Below the pieces are notes generated by a model, which saw nothing but the letters and a program-made list of their open reading frames with translations, did not search any database and was not told the DNA's origin. Positions 6,067 to 8,093 of a DNA stretch of 8,093 nt are shown in pieces. The translations under genes were made by a program, and so were the position numbers. Within the stretch, counting starts at the first letter, position 1; the number at the start of each line of letters is the position of its first letter. Source of the stretch: an uncultured Clostridium sp. (lineage in GTDB: Bacteria > Bacillota > Clostridia > TANB77 > CAG-508); the NCBI GenBank assembly GCA_900556455.1, contig USOV01000035.1, positions 1 to 8,093 of the forward strand, read 5' to 3'.

Positions 6067-6954
6067 TTATTCAAAGTCTGGCACATATTCTTCTTCATGT
6101 TCGCCAAGTTCTTGAAAATACCCATTATGAATATCTAATTTTCCTAAATAATTTTTTATTTCCTCAAATTCTTCTTTAGATAATTTCCTATTTAAATCTT
6201 CAATACTTTTTGCTTTGTAAGTTGGAAAATATTGAGCCATTAAACTTACATAAACATCTTGTGGCAAATTCTCTTTTATCCATAATAATACTTTTTTTGA
6301 ATTATCAATATGATTTGGTAAAACTAAATGCCTAATAATTAGCCCTTTCCTTATTAATCTATTTTCATCAAATACAGGAAGTCCTACCTGAAAATACATT
6401 TCTAAAATTGCTTTTGAGGCGTTTTCAAAATAATTATTAATTCCAGAATATTTTTTTGCTAAATCATTATCAAAATATTTTAAATCTGGTAAATAAACGT
6501 CAATATAACCGTTTAAAAGCCTTATAGTTTCCACATTTTCATAACCATTTGAATTATATATAATCGGAATTTTCAAACCATTTGATTTTGCAATTTTTAT
6601 TGCCTCAATTATTTGAGGTACGTACATGGTAGGGGTTACTAAATTAATATTTTCTGCATTTTTTCTTTGTTGCTCTAAAAATATATTTGCAAGTTCATCT
6701 ATAGAAATTTCATGCCCTAATCCAAGCTGGCTAATTTTATAATTTTGGCAAAAAACACAAGATAAATTACAATTAGAAAAAAATACTGTGCCAGAGCCAT
6801 TTTCACCACTAATACAAGGCTCTTCAAAATGGTGCAGTGAAGCTAAAGCAATTTTTACGTTTCCAGTACTTTTGCAACGACCAATTTTCCCATTATTTCT
6901 ATTTACTTTGCACATATGTGGACACAATGCGCATGAGGACAACTCTAAATTCAT
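6067..6954 (-). CDS. PflX-like radical SAM protein (COG1313)
   Basis: A 295-residue member of the radical SAM superfamily, closest in layout to the uncharacterised PflX group related to pyruvate formate-lyase activating enzymes. The cluster-binding motif is NCNLSCVFCQN, with Cys 62, 66 and 69 (CX3CX2C), which would bind the 4Fe-4S cluster that cleaves S-adenosylmethionine. An N-terminal cysteine set (C8, C11, C15, C27 and C47) is typical of this group and may hold a second metal site. NLVTPTMYVP (104-113) and YLPDLKYFD are further family stretches. The substrate is unknown; a glycyl-radical activating role would be a guess, and no glycyl radical enzyme is present here. The ATG at 6952-6954 is chosen because GGTGAT ends four bases upstream. 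An in-frame GTG at 6961-6963 would add three residues and overlap the mscS stop by four bases, but has no ribosome binding site. It is translationally coupled to mscS. Confidence 0.85.
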   Translation of the reverse strand: MNLELSSCALCPHMCKVNRNNGKIGRCKSTGNVKIALASLHHFEEPCISGENGSGTVFFSNCNLSCVFCQNYKISQLGLGHEISIDELANIFLEQQRKNAENINLVTPTMYVPQIIEAIKIAKSNGLKIPIIYNSNGYENVETIRLLNGYIDVYLPDLKYFDNDLAKKYSGINNYFENASKAILEMYFQVGLPVFDENRLIRKGLIIRHLVLPNHIDNSKKVLLWIKENLPQDVYVSLMAQYFPTYKAKSIEDLNRKLSKEEFEEIKNYLGKLDIHNGYFQELGEHEEEYVPDFE

Positions 6955-6959
6955 ATTAA

Positions 6960-7991
6960 TCACCGTTTTAAATAAATTGTTTTAGAATCATAAGCAAGTT
7001 CTATATTATTTTTTTGCGCTAAATCTAAAATATTAAAATTTACTTCATCCTTAAACTTTAAAAATTCAACATAATCTAGAACACTGGTAAGAAAAATAAT
7101 TTTTACATCAATTCCATTACTAGAAATAGTATCAAAAAAAACCTTAATACTATCTTTTAAAACATACTCATTTGAGTTCAATAATAATATTAATTTTTCT
7201 TTAAAATCTGCTACTTTTTCTAAAGGAGTTGAAAGTTCAAGAGTTAATAATAAACTATATAATCTGGCATCCTTCCTGCTTGAATTTATAATAGATGCAG
7301 CAGAGATTTCGCTGTTTGGAATAACTATTAAATCTTTTGAAGTAGTCCTAATTCTTGTTGTTCTAAAAGTTATATCTTCAACAGTTCCTTCATAATTATT
7401 AACTGCTATGTAATCTCCAATATTAAACGGTTTATCAAGAACTATACAAAGCCCACCAAATAAACTTTTTGCAACATCCTGAGCTGCTAGTGCAATTACA
7501 ACACTAGAAACTCCAAGACCAGTAACTAGACCTCCTAAATTATAGCCAAATTCACTAACAATAATAAAACCAGCAATAATATAAACTAAAGACTTTAAAA
7601 CTTTGCTTGTAAAATTAACCAAAGTATCATTTTCTTTAAAATTTAATTTAGCTTTTATTTTATTAAAACTATTTGAATTGGTATCAAATAAATTAGCAAA
7701 GCCCTTAGCAGTAAGTATAATTATACATATTTTAAAAGCTTTTATAATAAGTGATTTAATATCTCCCGGAATATTAAAAAACAAGGTAGAAATGTAAATT
7801 CCTAATATAACTATAAAAGATGAGATTGGCTTATAAAAAGCATTTTTCTTAATTTTATTTTTATCCTTAATTTTAAAATGGAACATCTTAATTATAATAT
7901 ATGCTACTTTTGAGCTAATGATTTTACAAAATAAAATAATTAAGACAGCAATTACAATATTGATAAATAATTTTGTACTAAAAAATTCCAT
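6960..7991 (-). CDS. MscS-family mechanosensitive ion channel
   Basis: A 343-residue small-conductance mechanosensitive channel, which opens under membrane tension to release solutes on osmotic downshock. Hydrophobic segments lie at about residues 7-26, 53-72, 80-100 and 131-147. The pore-lining helix follows (about 152-180), with the Gly/Ala-rich pattern GLVTGLGVSSVVIALAAQ. The cytoplasmic beta domain begins with DKPFNIGDYI (186-195) and EGTVEDITFRTTRIRT (201-216), continues with IVIPNSEIS, and is followed by an alpha/beta C-terminal domain, as in MscS. It has more membrane helices than the three of E. coli MscS, as in the longer YnaI or YkuT-type relatives. The ATG at 7989-7991 is preceded by GGAG (8000-8003) at eight bases. 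An in-frame TTG at 8042 would add 17 residues but lies in the hairpin after the tRNA. The stop TGA (6960-6962) sits within the ribosome binding site of the next gene. Confidence 0.92.
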   Translation of the reverse strand: MEFFSTKLFINIVIAVLIILFCKIISSKVAYIIIKMFHFKIKDKNKIKKNAFYKPISSFIVILGIYISTLFFNIPGDIKSLIIKAFKICIIILTAKGFANLFDTNSNSFNKIKAKLNFKENDTLVNFTSKVLKSLVYIIAGFIIVSEFGYNLGGLVTGLGVSSVVIALAAQDVAKSLFGGLCIVLDKPFNIGDYIAVNNYEGTVEDITFRTTRIRTTSKDLIVIPNSEISAASIINSSRKDARLYSLLLTLELSTPLEKVADFKEKLILLLNSNEYVLKDSIKVFFDTISSNGIDVKIIFLTSVLDYVEFLKFKDEVNFNILDLAQKNNIELAYDSKTIYLKR

Positions 7992-8012
7992 ATAATCATC
8001 TCCAAAAAACAG

Positions 8013-8042
8013 ATAATATAAAAGGAACTTTGATAAAAACAA
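8013..8042 (-). promoter_or_regulatory. possible weak promoter of mscS
   Basis: On the minus strand, TTGTTT (8037-8042) and TATTAT (8013-8018) are separated by 18 bases, with transcription from about 8006, just before the GGAGATGAT ribosome binding site. The -35 lies in the hairpin that follows the tRNA. The match is weak, and read-through from the tRNA-Arg transcript is an equally good explanation for how mscS is transcribed. Confidence 0.3.
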
Positions 8043-8051
8043 AGTCCCTTT
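8021..8051 (-). terminator. hairpin immediately after tRNA-Arg, probable terminator or attenuator
   Basis: On the minus strand, AAAGGGACTTTG (8040-8051) pairs with CAAAGTTCCTTT (8021-8032) over 12 bases with one G-T pair and a seven-base loop. The first stem base is the final A of the tRNA CCA end. The 3' side is followed by TATATTAT, only moderately T-rich, so termination may be partial and some transcripts could continue into mscS. Confidence 0.6.
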
Positions 8052-8093
8052 GGTGAACCGGAGACGACTCGAACGTCCGACCCACGGCTTAGA
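8051..8093 (-). tRNA. tRNA-Arg (anticodon UCU), 5' part missing
   Basis: Read on the minus strand, the window holds positions 34 to 76 of a tRNA: anticodon TCT, then AA, the 3' anticodon stem strand GCCGT, a five-base variable region GGGTC, the T stem GGACG/CGTCT around loop TTCGAGT, the acceptor strand CCGGTTC, discriminator A, and an encoded CCA. The anticodon UCU reads the arginine codon AGA. The D arm and 5' acceptor strand lie beyond the window; the 5' strand is expected to be GAACCGG. All visible stems pair, with one G-T in the T stem. Confidence 0.93.

Noticed and set aside
6788..6985. Plus-strand open frame over the start of the radical SAM gene
   Set aside because: It is opposite the conserved cysteine-rich N-terminus and has no independent support.
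7603..7797. Plus-strand open frame within mscS
   Set aside because: It is a shadow of membrane-segment codons of the channel gene.
1..8093. CRISPR array, transposon ends or integration site at the tRNA genes
   Set aside because: No regularly spaced repeats, transposase, integrase or duplicated tRNA 3' end was seen in the window.

Overview
This AT-rich window looks like a chromosomal segment of a low-GC Gram-positive bacterium, most likely an anaerobic member of the Clostridia. The evidence is strong AGGAGG/GGTGAT-type ribosome binding sites, sigma-A-like promoters with 17-base spacers, a Bacillus/Clostridium-type SMC protein, an ammonia-dependent NadE of the SGGKDSA type, and a PflX-like (COG1313) radical SAM protein. 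No transposase, phage, CRISPR or plasmid gene is visible. The content is largely housekeeping.

Layout from high to low coordinates, since nearly everything is on the minus strand. A tRNA-Arg(UCU) runs off the right edge (8051-8093) and is followed by a hairpin. Next comes a two-gene unit of an MscS-family mechanosensitive channel (6960-7991) and a COG1313 radical SAM protein (6067-6954). These two are tightly packed: the mscS stop codon lies in the ribosome binding site of the second gene. One small plus-strand gene (5880-6053, 57 aa, one membrane segment) converges on the radical SAM gene, and the two share a bidirectional terminator. It diverges from smc (2144-5692), which has its own strong promoter and encodes a complete 1182-residue condensin ATPase. 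Downstream of smc lie a palindromic hairpin, a separately promoted small membrane protein with an Asp/Asn/Cys-rich tail (1641-2012), a GC-rich hairpin, and a nadD-nadE operon (888-1493 and 147-875). At the left edge is a tRNA-Gln(CUG) (1-53) that runs out of the window.

NadD and NadE catalyse the last two steps of NAD synthesis (nicotinate mononucleotide to deamido-NAD to NAD) and are clearly one transcription unit. A perfect 12-base palindrome inside their promoter is a candidate operator. SMC acts in chromosome compaction and segregation; its partners ScpA and ScpB and the usual neighbours rnc and ftsY are not in the window. MscS relieves turgor on osmotic downshock; the substrate of the coupled radical SAM enzyme is unknown.

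Several start codons need to be moved inward from the longest open frame (nadD, smc, mscS, the radical SAM gene, and the small membrane gene), because ribosome binding sites and promoters place them there. I did not find a convincing new multi-gene system. The least explained items are the two small membrane proteins, the palindrome in the nadD promoter, and the mscS-radical SAM coupling. Both edges of the window fall inside tRNA genes, which may simply reflect assembly breaks at repeated tRNA sequence.
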